Assembly (NCBI GenBank): GCA_003952965.2
Contig: CM025854.1
Location: 6,040,617-6,104,616, forward strand
From: Morella rubra
Lineage: Eukaryota; Streptophyta; Magnoliopsida; Fagales; Myricaceae
DNA length: 64,000 nt
Direction: 5' to 3'
Each line of letters opens with the position of its first letter. Position 1 is the first letter of the stretch. A program made the translations under genes and the position numbers. This document shows, piece after piece, positions 1-11,900 of this stretch. Under the pieces are notes generated by a model that searched no databases, had not been told where the DNA came from, and saw only the letters and a list, made by a program, of their open reading frames with translations.

Positions 1-620
1 CACGTTGGAAGGACCTCGCTCCCAATGTGTGTACAATCTTCAGCTTAGCTCTATTCTCCTTGTTGATTGCACTCCTCCTCTGCATTGTACATTTACAGTT
101 GTACCACAATTAATAATAAAATAAAATAAACATTTAGGAATAAAAAATTTTAACCTGAAATTCCTCGCTCGCGAATAAATCACAGACACGAGTCCATTCT
201 TCGTTGTTCATCTCAGGATATGGGTGCTCTAACGCCTCTTCTTTGAATTGAACACAGAGTAGTGCTAGAACATTCTATTTATGTACGTCCTATACACTGT
301 GTTCATCGTAGACGTCACAATGATGCGATCCTCGGCTTGGTCATAATCTAGTTGAAAGTCATCCTTAAAATATATAATTGTTAGTACGTATAAAAGTTTC
401 AACAATTAAAATTTAATAAATTATACTACAACACTCGGTTCATCATGTATGATTTAACCTCGTCAGAGATCTCCTTCCACTTACTTGTCTCAAATAGGAC
501 ATGCTGTTGAAGGAGCGCACCAATATGACATGTAAGCATTGAGGATGCCAATGCTCTCCTCCTCTGCTAGTGTACTGGGAGTATTCTCAGCTCTAACCGA
601 TGAATCGCACTGAAGACATT
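1..620 (-). pseudogene. CACTA transposase gene, C-terminal Transposase_24-like exons
   Basis: Minus-strand translation resembles the plant Transposase_24 (Ptta/En-Spm) region at the end of CACTA ORFs. Seen pieces are ISDEVKSYM (near 450-470), a stretch with DYDQAEDRIIVTSTM (about 300-360), NNEEWTRVCDLFASEEFQ (155-215) and RRSAINKENRAKLK followed by GARSFQ at the window edge. The last two join in frame across a likely 75-bp intron at 80-154 (donor GT at 154-153, acceptor CAG at 82-80), which supports a once-spliced gene rather than chance ORFs. Other junctions contain stops or frameshifts. The gene runs off the left edge, so its 3' end is not visible. It continues the transposase domains found up to 4260. 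Family assignment is firm; exact exon limits are inferred. Confidence 0.7.
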
Positions 621-799
621 TTCTTCCTGCTAGCATGACGTCGTACTGTGATCAAATAAATCAATATTAGAGAAAAAACACAATGAATATGTTACTCAAA
701 ATGAATATAAAATAGAAATGTTGAGTAAATTGAAACGATAAAGTTACTTTAGTCTTTGGAGTCATATTCTTCAGAATCACTACAATCTTCACTGAACGA

Positions 800-1400
800 T
801 TCCGAGGAATCATCGTTTCCTTCTATTTCACATTATTGTGGACCATTCTCATCGATTACCGGCACATAAGCCTCGATGTCATTTCTAGTCAATGAGATCA
901 TGTCAAAGGAGCTAAAGTCCACAAAAAGCTCAATAGACTCATTCTCTGGTATGCTTCACAGTTCGACGGTCCTTCTCCATCTTCACTAGCTTCCTCCTCA
1001 ATAGATGGAATATCATACGTGTTTCTAGGGTAATCTTTTGAACAATCTTCCAGTGACCGCCCAACTTCATATCATCAATATAAAACACTTGATTCCCCTG
1101 AGAAGCTAGCACAAACGGGTCATCTTTGTACCACTTTCGGATGTGTTAATACTAACAAACCGACCACTTTTATCAAGACCTAAGTTTTGAGTACTCAAGT
1201 CAAACCAGTCACATTTGAGTAAATAAACTAAATTCCCCCCAAATAACGCAACGCATAAATATCCACGACCTGGCATAAAAATCAACATCTTCCCCATCAT
1301 GGTCCCCCAGAACAACCACACCACTATTCTGAGTGTACGAAACTGTTCACAAAGGACCGTGTGAAACCTAACTCCATTCACTACACACCCAGAATAACAA
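800..1400 (-). pseudogene. CACTA transposase gene, DUF4216 domain and acidic linker
   Basis: Minus-strand frames read SGVVVLGDHDGEDVDFYARS, then VYLLKCDWFDLSTQNLGLDK, then FVLASQGNQVFYIDDM. This is the characteristic DUF4216 order seen downstream of TNP2 in plant CACTA transposases. The halves are in different frames, with a break near 1210-1230, so the copy is not translatable as is. Below about 960 the frame gives an acidic Ser/Glu/Asp-rich linker (GNDDSSESFSEDCSDSEE) leading towards the Transposase_24-like exons. The domain's biochemical role is not established; it is a marker of CACTA elements. Confidence 0.8.
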
Positions 1401-1739
1401 AGTGCCGTTGATCTGGACTGGATGCTAATGCATACAAATCATCCACACCGAGCCCGAATTTTCATTGCGCATAGTTTGAATCTAAAAAAGTAAACAATTG
1501 TTAACAAGAATAAAAAAAATTGCTCAATAAAAATGGAACATATAATAGAGACAAAATTAAATAAATACCCGATTTCTAAACATAATAGAAATTTTTCTTC
1601 GTGCCTCCTATCAACATTTATTGTGATTGCCTCCCATCTCTTCCAAGTGCTCGCTATAAACAAATAAGATATTTATAATAAATTAAAATATAAAAATTGA
1701 TAAGTGTTTAAATGAGCAATATTGTAATATGCGTTTACT

Positions 1740-2100
1740 CTATATGTTGGTTGATTTCTGAACAGTTGTTGAGTACGTACCACTGCACTTTTGAAATTCC
1801 TTTCTATTCAAATCTTGACCCCTACCAGCTCCCAGTGGGCGAACATTTTGAGTAATACAGAAAGACGACAACCTTAGTTCGATCATCCATGTCGGCATAA
1901 TTCCGGTCTTTTCTATTAAATCTCGTCTCAACTATACCAAGATACATTGAGCAAAAAGTTAGACATTCATTTAACACATAATTCTCTACTATGGAGCCCT
2001 CACACCGTGCCCTGTTCTTAACGAAACGCTTCATCTTCCCCATATACCTCTCCATTGGATACATCCACTGAAATTGAACTGGACCCCAAGTTTCACCTCC
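1740..2100 (-). pseudogene. CACTA transposase gene, DUF4218 domain
   Basis: Minus-strand translation from 2064 begins MYPMERYMGKMKRFVKNRAR, followed by CEGSIVENYVLNECLTFCS. This is the conserved block of DUF4218 (normally YPFERYMKxLK...RPEGSIAEGYIxEE) that follows TNP2 in plant CACTA transposases. The frame then runs into ETRFNRKDRNYADMDDR before degenerating. It sits between the TNP2 domain (upstream on this strand) and DUF4216 (downstream), in the family's usual order. No continuous ORF links them. Confidence 0.85.
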
Positions 2101-2249
2101 CGAGGTAAATGAACAACTAAATGAACCATAATAGTAAAAAATGATGGAGGGAAAAATGTTCCAACTTGCAAAGAATCATTCCATGTCCTTCTCTAACTGG
2201 TCCACAACGTCTAAACGTATTGTTCTTGAGCACAAGTCTCTGAAGAATA

Positions 2250-3720
2250 AGCTCAACTCAGTCAACGTTGTACATACTTCGGCCTAACAACCCGTGTATC
2301 ATTGCCGGTAACAGTCGCTGCAACAAGACGTGTGAGTCGTGACTCTTCATACCCATTATCTTCCCTTCTTTTATATTCACGCACCGGGATATGTTAGAGG
2401 CGTATCCATCCGAAAACTTGACACCCTTCAGCCATTCACAACACTTCTTACGTTCATCCTTCTTTAAAGTAAATATGCTTGAGGCATCACCTCCTGCTGA
2501 CCCCGAACTTGCAAATGCAATCTTTTTAATGCCCATTAATGCCAAGTCCCTCCGAGCACTAGCATTGTCCTTCGTCTTACCATCGACGTTCATCAAAGTT
2601 CCAAACACATTGTCACAAATATTCTTCTCTATGTGCATGACGTCCAAATTATGTCGAAGTTTCAAATCTGACCAGTACGGCAACTCAAAGAATATGCGTG
2701 CTTCTCATTTTCAGCCTGTTTTCTCTTCTTCTGAGTCTTCCCAAACGAACATAACGGTACCGATTCAAGTTGTTGAAGTGACTTCTTCAGGCGCTGCTCT
2801 AAACTCTTTTTTCCAGTCAAATATGTCGACATCATGCCTCCACCTATGCATCGTGGGCAAATACCGGCGATGTCCCAAAAAATAATGTTTGCCCCATGTT
2901 TCAACCAAAATGATGTTGTGTTCGCATTGCAATTAGGGCATGCTAACCGTCCTTTCGTACTCCAACCCGAGAGATTACCATAAGCCGGGAAGTCATTTAT
3001 TGTCCAAAGCAAAGCAGCATGTAACTTGAATGAACTTGACAGCTGCGTCGTACGTCTGCACTCCATTTTCCAACAAGTCCTTCAACTCATCTATCAATGG
3101 CTGTAAGTAGACGTCGATATCATTCCCGGGACTTCTTGGACCAGGAATAAGCAATGACAGCATGAAACTTGAATCCTTCATACATTTCCATGGTGGCAAT
3201 TGTATGGAATTAGTACCACTGCCATATACTATACGATAAGCTCATGTTGCCAAACGGATTGAACCCATTAGATGCCAAACCCAACCGGACGTTCTGAGAT
3301 TCCTGACCAAACCATTCATATTCTTATCGAGGTCCTTCCATACCACAGAGTCTGCAGGATGCCTCATCACCCCATTTTCAACCACACGCTTCTCTTGGTG
3401 CCACTGCATATCCGTTGCCATTTGCCTTGATAGAAACAATCTCTGCAACCTCGGTTTCAAGGAAAAATGTGCAACACTTTTTGAGGAACCTTTGATTTGC
3501 TATTCTGACTGTACTTCCACCTCGATACCCCACACTGGACACTCTTGTAACTCACTGTGCTCCTTCCAAAACAGTACACAGTCATTTAAGCACGCATGTA
3601 TGTTATCGTAGCTAAATCCTAAATTCTTTCTTAACTTTTTCGCCTCATAATAAGATTTAGAAGTGTCTCCCCTCCGGCAGCATATCTTTTATCAAGCCCA
3701 ACACATCTTCAAACGCCTTT
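2250..3720 (-). pseudogene. CACTA (En/Spm) TNP2-type transposase core
   Basis: Minus-strand fragments cover the TNP2/Transposase_21 domain in order: NDCVLFWKEHSELQECPVWG (about 3540-3620), KPRLQRLFLSRQMATDMQWH followed by VMRHPADSVVWKDLDK (3340-3460), PGPRSPGNDIDVYLQPLIDE (3090-3160), NLSGWSTKGRLACPNCN (about 2900-2980) and LRHNLDVMHIEKNICDNVFG (2590-2660). TNP2 is the CACTA transposase that cuts at the CACTA termini. The fragments lie in different frames with several indels and stops, so this copy cannot encode an active enzyme. The overlapping plus-strand ORF at 2391-2885 is a shadow of this gene. Confidence 0.9.
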
Positions 3721-4020
3721 ACAGTCAAATTATTCTTGACTTCACATGAAGTAACCTAACAACGAAAGACAACTTCGAGTACTTCTTACACCCGGATACA
3801 ACTCTCGCTCAGCATCCTACCCATAACTTAGTATACGAGGAAAACCCGTCTCTAGACCCCGATTCATTTGTTTCAAAACTCGGCATATTTTGATCAACGT
3901 TCCAATCAACCCCTCTCCCGCTCAAAATCTTCTAACATCTCTCTCATATCATCATTTATGTTTCCCTCAAAATCCTCACTACTCGGTAAGGTTCTAAAGT
4001 CACTACCCAGTTAGAAACTT

Positions 4021-4260
4021 TTAAAATTGACTCTCTGTGAAATACCAATGAGTGTAACTCTGGTCAAACCCAATTATGAATAAATGATCATCCATCTCGT
4101 CTACACATTGGAACAACACATTCTTACATCTCTTACATGGACATCTTATCAGTCCATGACTATCTGCATAACTACGGGCAACACTCATAAAATCCCGAAC
4201 ACCATCACTATACTTCGCACTTTTGAGTCTATCAGCCTCATAAATCCAACTCTTATCCAT
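4021..4260 (-). pseudogene. CACTA transposase gene, N-terminal transposase-associated domain
   Basis: A 79-residue minus-strand ORF starts MDKSWIYEADRLKSAKYSDG and continues with RCPCKRCKN and a downstream YTHWYFTES. This is the plant transposase-associated domain (PF13963 type), which opens most CACTA transposases with the MDRSWM...RCPCxxCxN signature. The Cys residues of the zinc-binding-like CPCKRCKN motif are intact. It marks the 5' end of the gene; the rest continues down to position 1. This start is credible because the family normally begins MDR/KSW. Confidence 0.88.
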
Positions 4261-4979
4261 ATTGTTCCTTCAAAGACGAAAATACAAACAATAATGACAT
4301 TCACACTCAACTCCAATTTCTTCGGGTGATAGGTCCTATCCCATTCAAGTTTACAATATCACGTACTGCACATAATTGACCGACTATTGTGACCGATGCT
4401 TTAGAAATTTCGACAACATTTCCCTCAGTCCCAGATACACACCTACAACATTGAGCCTAAACACCCACTATTGAAGGCGAATGTATAAGCTCAATGCTAA
4501 ATGTGTATCAAAGGACAAAAGGAGATTTGCATCGAAATTTCTAAACACATTGTCACAATAACAGATACAATTACGCGCATTACGAATATAATAAAAGAAC
4601 AGATGCCAAAATCACCACAAATTCGCGTCAAAATCAACCAAAATCACAAACACTTTAATATAAACACATCACAACCAACCCAAAACTCCATTGCTATCAT
4701 TTTATACCCTAAAAATTCGAAAAACACATGCTTTGATATCCTAAAATCCATGCTTTTCATCCTAAAACAAAAAAATTTTAAAACCCACTAACCTCAAATG
4801 CAATCCAATGCGAAATCCCAAATGAGTTCCTCATTCCACATCCTTTTCAATGAGATTGACATCCAAAATCAACTCCCCTCTTCTCCTCTTGCTCAAATCT
4901 CATTTTCTAAGTTATTGGTTATTTTCACGATACTATTTGTGATTCTCATCTTTTGAGGGAATTGTTGCTGCCTAAAATT
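4261..4979. other. No gene recognised; upstream region of the CACTA transposase
   Basis: AT-rich sequence directly upstream of the transposase start on the minus strand. I see no conserved coding frame; the 96-residue plus-strand ORF at 4501-4791 is Lys/Ile/Asn-rich and looks like chance. By position it would hold the transposase promoter and 5' UTR. Confidence 0.5.
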
Positions 4980-4989
4980 TCATACCGTT

Positions 4990-5330
4990 CGCACGTCGTA
5001 TTTAACATCCGAACGCAAACTTAGAGTTCACGAAACCGTTTTAGAAATCCCCAAATGACAACGTCCGGTCATAAACAAACACATCCAGGCGAGATACCTG
5101 CCATCGGAACGCTAACTTACAGTTCATGACACTGTTTTAGAAATCCCCAAATGACAGCATTCAGTAAAAAACGAAGGCATTCAGACGGTATACATGGCAT
5201 CTGCACTCTATATTACAGTTCACTACACCGTTTTAGAAATCCCCAAATGACAGCGTTTCAATGAAACGGAACGTCTGGATGTATACATAACCGTTTGGAC
5301 GTTTCTCTTACACAATACAATATCGTTTGA
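4990..5330. repeat. Three-copy ~96-bp tandem repeat in the CACTA element
   Basis: The string GTTTTAGAAATCCCCAAATG occurs at 5038, 5134 and 5230, an exact spacing of 96 bp. Each copy is preceded by a GTTCAnnACACCGTT-like block and followed by degenerate CATCCGGACG-type motifs. Reiterated motif arrays of this kind are typical of CACTA subterminal regions, where they serve as transposase binding sites; that role is inferred here. Confidence 0.8.
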
Positions 5331-5614
5331 CTTTACAGTAACTTGTCCAGATGGTTTTAGACTATCTAATTTTTTTTATATCATCATTTAGCTCATACCA
5401 TTCAATTTATTACCAAGTATTAAATAACCAAAGTGTGTTAATATTATAAATAACATAAATAAACCAAATATCCTCAAAAGAAATATAAACCAAATAACAT
5501 CAAATAAACCCAAATAGATATCCTCAAAACATAATATAAACACAACTGTTATATAAAAACATAATATAAAGATAAAGGTCTGATCAAGTCATAAGGAAAG
5601 TTGGGTCTACTACT

Positions 5615-6790
5615 ATTCCTCCTCCGCGAGCTATAGAACCACAGGAGCACGCCTCATGTGCTCCTCTATCAGCACAACCTGCTCAGTCAGGGCATGCAAC
5701 TGTGCTCCAAATGCCACGCCCCTCAAGTCTGACCGAACTGTAGCCACCTCCTTTTTCCACTCAGAGTCCAAGTGGTCAACCTTATGCTTCAGAGCCGTCA
5801 GCTGAGAAGAAATAATCACTCACCATATGATGGGTGGGCTGCATGACCGATCACAAACTCAGTTGCTCTGCCCCAAGTACCTGGGTGGAGCTCTGTCTAG
5901 GGTCCTGCCCCTGCATCCCCTTCGCTGCTCTTGTCTTCTACCTCTAGCTGCCCGAGCGATACTCAGCACTCGACGTGTCTGGGCCATGGAATAGGAGAGC
6001 TTCACCTTGTTAATTGGCCCAAGTGGAATCGCCTTTGGCTAGTCAGTACCCTCGGGCACCAGCATGGCGTGCAAGAACTATGTTAGAAGAACAACGTACG
6101 ATAAAGAAATTTTAACATAGGTCTTCATGGCCTCTACACGGACAATCTAGTAGATGTACGATGCCAAATCAAGAGGCTCCCCCAATACAACAACTAGGTA
6201 CATGAACTCGGCTTGGTGATAAGATAGCTCCGCCATGTGCTTCTTTGGATCGATGGCAGAGCATAGGATCAGGTGCATGATTTGCCAAAAAGAAAGCAGC
6301 ATCCCATGTTGCATGTAGCTTCCCTCCAAAATTGTTGTATCCTAGTCCAACAACGCCTGAAAAACCCCGGCCTTAGTAGGTATCTCGTAGTGGTAGGTTA
6401 GGGAACGCCATCAGATTCCTCTCATATCCCAAGAATCTCGCTAGCTCTTCTGGCGAGAATGTGACCTGAACGTTACGGACGATGACCTCCATACCTGGCT
6501 CTTCGAGATGCGCTGCCCGAAGCATACCAACGTAGAATTTCCATACCATTACCTTTTTATGCAGAGCCAGTCCTCTAGAGGAATGGAAACCAACCTGCTT
6601 GCTCCACCACCTCTAGAAGTGTTCGACCCTCAAATCGATGTGCCACTCGACAACGATGTTGCAGGACATAATGATCGTCATATGCTACTCCATCAACAAA
6701 GGTGGAGCGGAAGGTTGCTCGGGATCAGCCTAGCTACTAGTACGCGCACGCTTTCACATTTTTTGGATATCTGCACAAATGCGTGGGCAC
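5615..6790 (-). pseudogene. Second ORF of the CACTA region: plant transposon protein (PF20167-like)
   Basis: Minus-strand frames read VAYDDHYVLQHRCRVAHRFE, VMVWKFYVGMLRAAHLEEPG, VIVRNVQVTFSPEELARFLG, then FWQIMHLILCSAIDPKKHMA and YLVVVLGEPLDLASYIY, and end with a Leu-heptad tail (QLTALKHKVDHLDSEW, LHALTEQVVLIEEHM, stop near 5630). The order 'FVxxxAxxxY - W..F - VRGVxVxFSPExINRFLG - LLYAILxGKxIDVGxII - coiled tail' matches the 'putative plant transposon protein' family often found with plant transposons. Function is unknown. Stops and frameshifts (for example near 6365 and 6140) make it a pseudogene. The coiled tail resembles another at 12870-13236. Confidence 0.65.
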
Positions 6791-6869
6791 GGTTAGAAAT
6801 CAGGTTTGGACGGTAAAAATAAGGTTCAAACGTATGGACAGGTGTCCGAACAGCCAACGAAGACCGTCC

Positions 6870-7720
6870 TCACAGTTCATTTATAAAATCAATATGCAAA
6901 TATAATATAAAAAAGCATCCGAACTGCTTGATATAGCGTTCGGACATAAGCAAAAAGACAACATATCCCTTTTGGGATACTACCAGGCGTCTGAAAGCAC
7001 TAGATTGCCGTCCAAACGTAAAATAGAGAATTAAATTATTTAAATTTAATATAAAAGGCGTTCGGATTGCTTGGTAAAGCATCTGGACATAATCAAAACG
7101 ACAACGTATCCCTTTTGAGATACTACAGGCATCCGGACAGCGTTAGATTGCCGTTCGAAGGGAAAAAGAGAAGTAAATTATTTAAATTTTAAAAAAAAAC
7201 CATCCGAACTGCTTTGATCAAGTATCTAGACACACTAAAAATGACAAAGTATCCCTTCTGGGATACTACAGGCATACGAACAACGTTAGATTGCCAAGGG
7301 AAAACAAAGAAGTAAATTATTTAAATTTAATATAAAAACCGTCCGGACTACTTTGATCAAGCATCCGGACACACTCAAAACGACATTGTATCTATTTTGG
7401 GATACTATAGGCGTTCAAACAATGTTAGATTACCATCCGAATGGAAAACAAAAAAGTAAATTATTTAAATTTCATATAAAAACCGTTCGGACTGCTTTGA
7501 TCAAGCATCTGGGCAAAATCAAAACTACAACATATCCCTTTTGGGATACTACATGGCGTCCAAACCCCATGAGATCGGCGTCCAAACGTAAAACAGTGAA
7601 GTAATCTATTTAAATTGAACATAAAATACGTCCGAACCACTTCGATACGGCATCCGGACAAACCCAAAACGACAACGTATCCCTTTCCAGATACTACAAG
7701 GCATCCGAACACCTAAACAA
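6870..7720. repeat. Six-copy ~143-bp tandem array carrying TCCGGAC-type motifs
   Basis: The anchor ATCCCTTTTGGGATACTA (with variants) recurs near 6965, 7108, 7251, 7390, 7534 and 7679, a spacing of 139-145 bp. Each unit also holds TTAGATTGCCGTCC, an AGTAAATTATTTAAATTT block and two or three motifs of the form CRTCCGGAC or CRTCCGAAC. The anchor is palindromic (CCCTTTTGGG). This is the densest part of what I interpret as the CACTA subterminal region. Confidence 0.85.
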
Positions 7721-8640
7721 AGTGTCCAAATGGGATTGGAAAGACGACCGAGTTAACTCAGCCATGGCAGCGTCCTTCCACATCCCACACACTCCCAAAA
7801 ACACTACCAAATCTCAAGCCAATAGACTTAAAACAATCCTAATACTTAACACAATCAATTTCTACGTAAAAATAAATCAAAAAAACAATGTAGTATTCCA
7901 AAAAATAGGATTGATATGTAAAAAACAGTGAAATTTTTACCACTAAAATCATGCTAAAAATGAGTAAAACACACCTGGATGTGATTAGAGCCTTGAAGGA
8001 ATGAGATTACATCAAGATTTGGGAAGAAAAGAAGTGAGAGTTGAGAGATTTTTAGTGATAAAACATTCTGTATAACTGAAAATGTCGAACTGTTCAAGTT
8101 TTAGAATCCGTCGATGCCATTCGGAAGAAAATGTCGAACTTTTCAGCACACGTGGCCCAATGAGAGTTCTCCACATTAAATGCCAAAATTTAAACCATTT
8201 AAAATGGTTCGAAACATTAAAAGCATCCGGACGGTATCTTCCTGTCCGGACGACATTCCCCTAAATTCGTGCGATGCAGAAGCACACGATTGGTTGAATA
8301 AATGTCACATATTGTCAAGACGGTGTCTTAGGCGTTCAGACAATTATAGCTATTCTCAACTATCATATAATGTAAACATGTATAAGCCATGCGACGGTTA
8401 AATAAACGTCCGGATGGTGTTATACCATACGTTCCAACTGCATCGTTTCATCTTAATCATTCGAACATTATGCTTCCATGTTCGGATGCCTGCCACATTA
8501 AACACGTGTAAACCATTCTTCTGCGATTAGGGCATCCGGACGGGTGTTTCGTCCGTTCCAACGTTATCAATTAATTTGACGCATCCGAACGTCTAGTAAT
8601 TGCATGCGGACGCTTAGAAGATTTATTTTACATTACTTTT
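7721..8640. repeat. CACTA subterminal motif cluster, non-tandem
   Basis: Irregularly spaced copies of a GCATCCGGACGG-like motif in both orientations (for example near 8223, 8243, 8408, 8527, 8579 and 8606), between AT-rich stretches. No coding frame is convincing. The motif is shared with 4990-5330, 6790-7720 and 13150-13710, so these blocks belong to one element. Confidence 0.65.
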
Positions 8641-8954
8641 ATTCTTGAATTGATTATTGATCCCATTTAATTCACTCAATTTAATTTATTTAAATCATTT
8701 AACTAATTCAGTTGAAAAATTTTAACTTAATTTATTTATTTTGAAAACATAAAAAAATACATATATAATTAAGCATACTTTTATATTAAACATCCGTTAT
8801 AACTAATCACCTATTTAATTGTAATTACACTAACCGTTTTGTCAATATAACACTCGTACTAATCACCCATTTAATTGTACTAATCGTCCGTTTAAATTGT
8901 AATAAATTTAAAGTAATGAAAAAACATAATTAATATAAAATATCAAACATAATC
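8641..8954. other. AT-rich spacer; no gene seen
   Basis: Very AT-rich, with a short repeated phrase (AATCACCCATTTAATTGTA and variants, 8800-8900). No ORF or transposon domain recognised. It ends at the 5-bp target duplication of the next LTR. Confidence 0.5.
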
Positions 8955-8959
8955 CAAAT

Positions 8960-11900
8960 TGTGAGACCCCGACTTAAGAGACTAGTAGCACCAATTAGTT
9001 TAAGTTTCCTTCTATGCCAATTTAGACATTTAAAATCTTACTTCTTGACTTTTTAAGGTCTGCACTATTCTGACTTGTTGGGAAAAGAAATGTATTGTTG
9101 ACTTGATTTAAAATTATATCTAAGGTGAAATTTTTCCTCTAGCACTTTTTCGTGCATCTTTAGTTATAATTGAAAAGCTATATTGTTTGCGAATTTCAAT
9201 AGTGTTAAATTTCATTATTGGGGTCAATTATGCTAGTCATTTTTGTTTGTCCAAGTATATCCACCTAAATTGCAATATTTAGAAGAATTTGAGTTAGGGG
9301 CTTTGATTTTTGAAAGTGTATGTTTGCTTGAAATAAAAGTGAAAGGGAGTCAAACGTGATCTCTATGAAGTGGCAAGTGAAAAATAAATAAATAAATGAA
9401 TAAGGTGAAGGAAAGAGGCGTATAGTGGGAGACATACAAGCAGCCGTATGGTTCACTAATTGTGGGAGGCGTTATTAACAAAGTTTTGGGGCAGGATGGT
9501 CTTTTCCTCCCCAACGCTTTGTTTCACGCTATCTCCCCATTTTCCTTCTTCGGCTCCTTTTGTTACCCACACACTCACGCACTCACGCACACAAACAAGA
9601 GGAGGACAACCCTGAAGCCGCAGAAGAGAAGAAGAAGAAAAAGAAGAAGAAGAAAGAGAGGAGAAAAGAAGGACTGCCGTGTAGAGCTAGGGGAGGTGTA
9701 GTGTGGAGAGACTAGAGAGGACTCAAGAGAAACCAAGGTAAGGGTGTTGCTCTTTTGTGAAATTTTCATGAGAAAACTGTGGATGTCATGGAGTGTTTGT
9801 TGGGTTTTGCTGTTACCTCTTCTACGCTATGCATGTTAGAATAGATTAAAATTGTGGAGTCTAGGATGGCATGCACGGTTAGATCTTGAGTTAAGGTTTC
9901 AAGGGCAACATTTATGTACCATAAGTGTATGATGGAAAGCCTAAAAGAGGAGATATGCACATGCATGGCCGGATCTATAATAGTTGTGACATCAGGTGTT
10001 GTCCTTGATATTTAAATGGGTTGAAGTTCAAATGAGCTTTGAAAATGAGTGAGGTTGCTGGGGAAAAGATGTGAACCAAGAGCATGCACGGGTAGGATAA
10101 GAGCAGGTTTGAAACAGAAACTTACTAATGTTAGGATCTTGAGAGAAAAACCGGATCTATTGGTTTGTAGTGTTGCATGTATGCTTTCAACTACTGTGTT
10201 AGTTCTAATTTAATTTACTAAGTTGCTGGAAAATAAAACTGAGGTTTTAAATCTAGAAAAATGGGTGAAGTTGCTGTATGAAGAAGGTTATGATAAAGGA
10301 AGAAAATTTGCAGGAAAAGAAAAGGGTATGTTTTACCTATTGCAGAATTCGGGTGCACTATTTTAGTGGGGGAGATTCGCTCCCCTGTTTTCATAGATGT
10401 CCCTGTTATTTTCAGCACCTCCTTAGGGGTTTAAATAGGTCCTTGAATGTTTATTATGGCATGAAGAAATTTGGGTGATGTAGTGAATAAAACCTTGGAA
10501 GATTTGATGAATTCCTTGAGGTATAGCTGCCTGAAAAATTCCAGATTTGAGGAAGTGAGCATCGCGGTGTTGCTGCCATAAGTGCTCTTGCTATCATTGA
10601 AACTAGTAGATCGGGTATAGTTTGTTTGTTTTTGTAGCAAGCCACAGAAACAGTCCAAAGCATTCTTGAGTGAATTGTTGTTGTAAAAATAATGGAGGTC
10701 AAGGACATACTTGCTGGAAATTTAGAGCAGAATGTTAATGTGAAGAGTTTCTAGGTTTCTGCAGAGTAGCTATCTTGCATTTCCTATTACTGTGATTTCT
10801 TTTATCTTTTGTTCTGTGAGAGAATTTTTTGTTATAGGCCTATGAAATTAAAAGATTTTAAGCCATACTTCAAGTCATTCCGATAAATATTGAGTAAGTT
10901 ATGGGTTTTTAAAGGTCCAGAAGTCAAGCTGCCAGCAGCCTTGCATGTCCAGATTTCTTGCTCATTCCATGTACCTTTTAAGTGATCATTTTAAATCCGA
11001 TTTTTATGGGTCTAGTCTTGAATTTTAAGTTTATGAAAGAGGAATATTTTAAGATAAATTTCGTGAGATTTAGAGGGGTATTGAATAAGTTATGATGTTT
11101 TGAAAGTGGAAGGCTGAGCTGGAGGCAGCAGCAGTGTTGCTCTAGGATTTTCATCTGCTATAAAGTGTTTTTAAAAATGTAAAGTAGTTCCGATTTTTAT
11201 GATTTTTATCTTCAAGTTTGAGCTATGAAAGCAGAGAAGTTTGAAAGTAATTTCATTAATTTGGAGCCATGTTTTTGAAGTTATGAAATTTTGAAGCTGG
11301 AGACGTCAAAGCTGCCAGCTTGGACGCCCCCAGCAACTTACATTTTCGGGTAAATTTTCGAGTGGCAAACAAGCTCCAAATTACCTGAAATTTTAATATG
11401 TTACAAAATGGAGTGTAGGGATCATTTTGGCATCCAAGTTTAATGGGTTCAGGAAACTTAAGATAAAGTTTTACATTGTAGGATCACTGCTGGTTTAGTA
11501 AAGAAACATGTGTGATTTAGTATGATGTGCTAACTTTTAATTGAATGATTATTTTCTGCATCAAGTAAATCTCTAAATTATTTAAGTGACGACATTAGTA
11601 TGACTCATTTGTAGGCAAGGTGCCACCATAAGCTCGAGTGGATAAAGGTAAGTGGAAAAATTATTTTTCCGAAAACTAGAATGATACACAACATGATTAT
11701 TTGTCATCGAGCACATCATGAGCATTTGCATTAATTTTCTCAAAAGGAAGAAAGGGAAATTTTATGCAAATGAAAATGAGATTTTATGCTATGTTAGGAT
11801 ATGTTATAGGGCTAAATAAGATGGTCGGTACCGTACCTAAGTATGATAGGTGCATCCATTCCGAAGGACGAATGCGAGAAGGATGGATTGTCCTCGAGAT

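Noticed and set aside
1-20. GTTGGAAGGACCTCG also occurring near 44401, suggesting a repeat
   Set aside because: The first copy is CACTA coding sequence on the minus strand, the other is Myb/SANT-like coding on the plus strand; the match does not extend.
6508-6816. 102-residue plus-strand ORF
   Set aside because: A shadow of the minus-strand PF20167-like pseudogene.
6870-7720. CRISPR-like array
   Set aside because: Units are diverged along their whole 143-bp length with no unique spacers, and the genome is a plant; this is a tandem repeat in a CACTA element.
9462-9769. Arg/Lys-rich plus-strand ORF and its minus-strand partner
   Set aside because: Both come from a GAAGAAGA-type simple tract within the large LTR leader.
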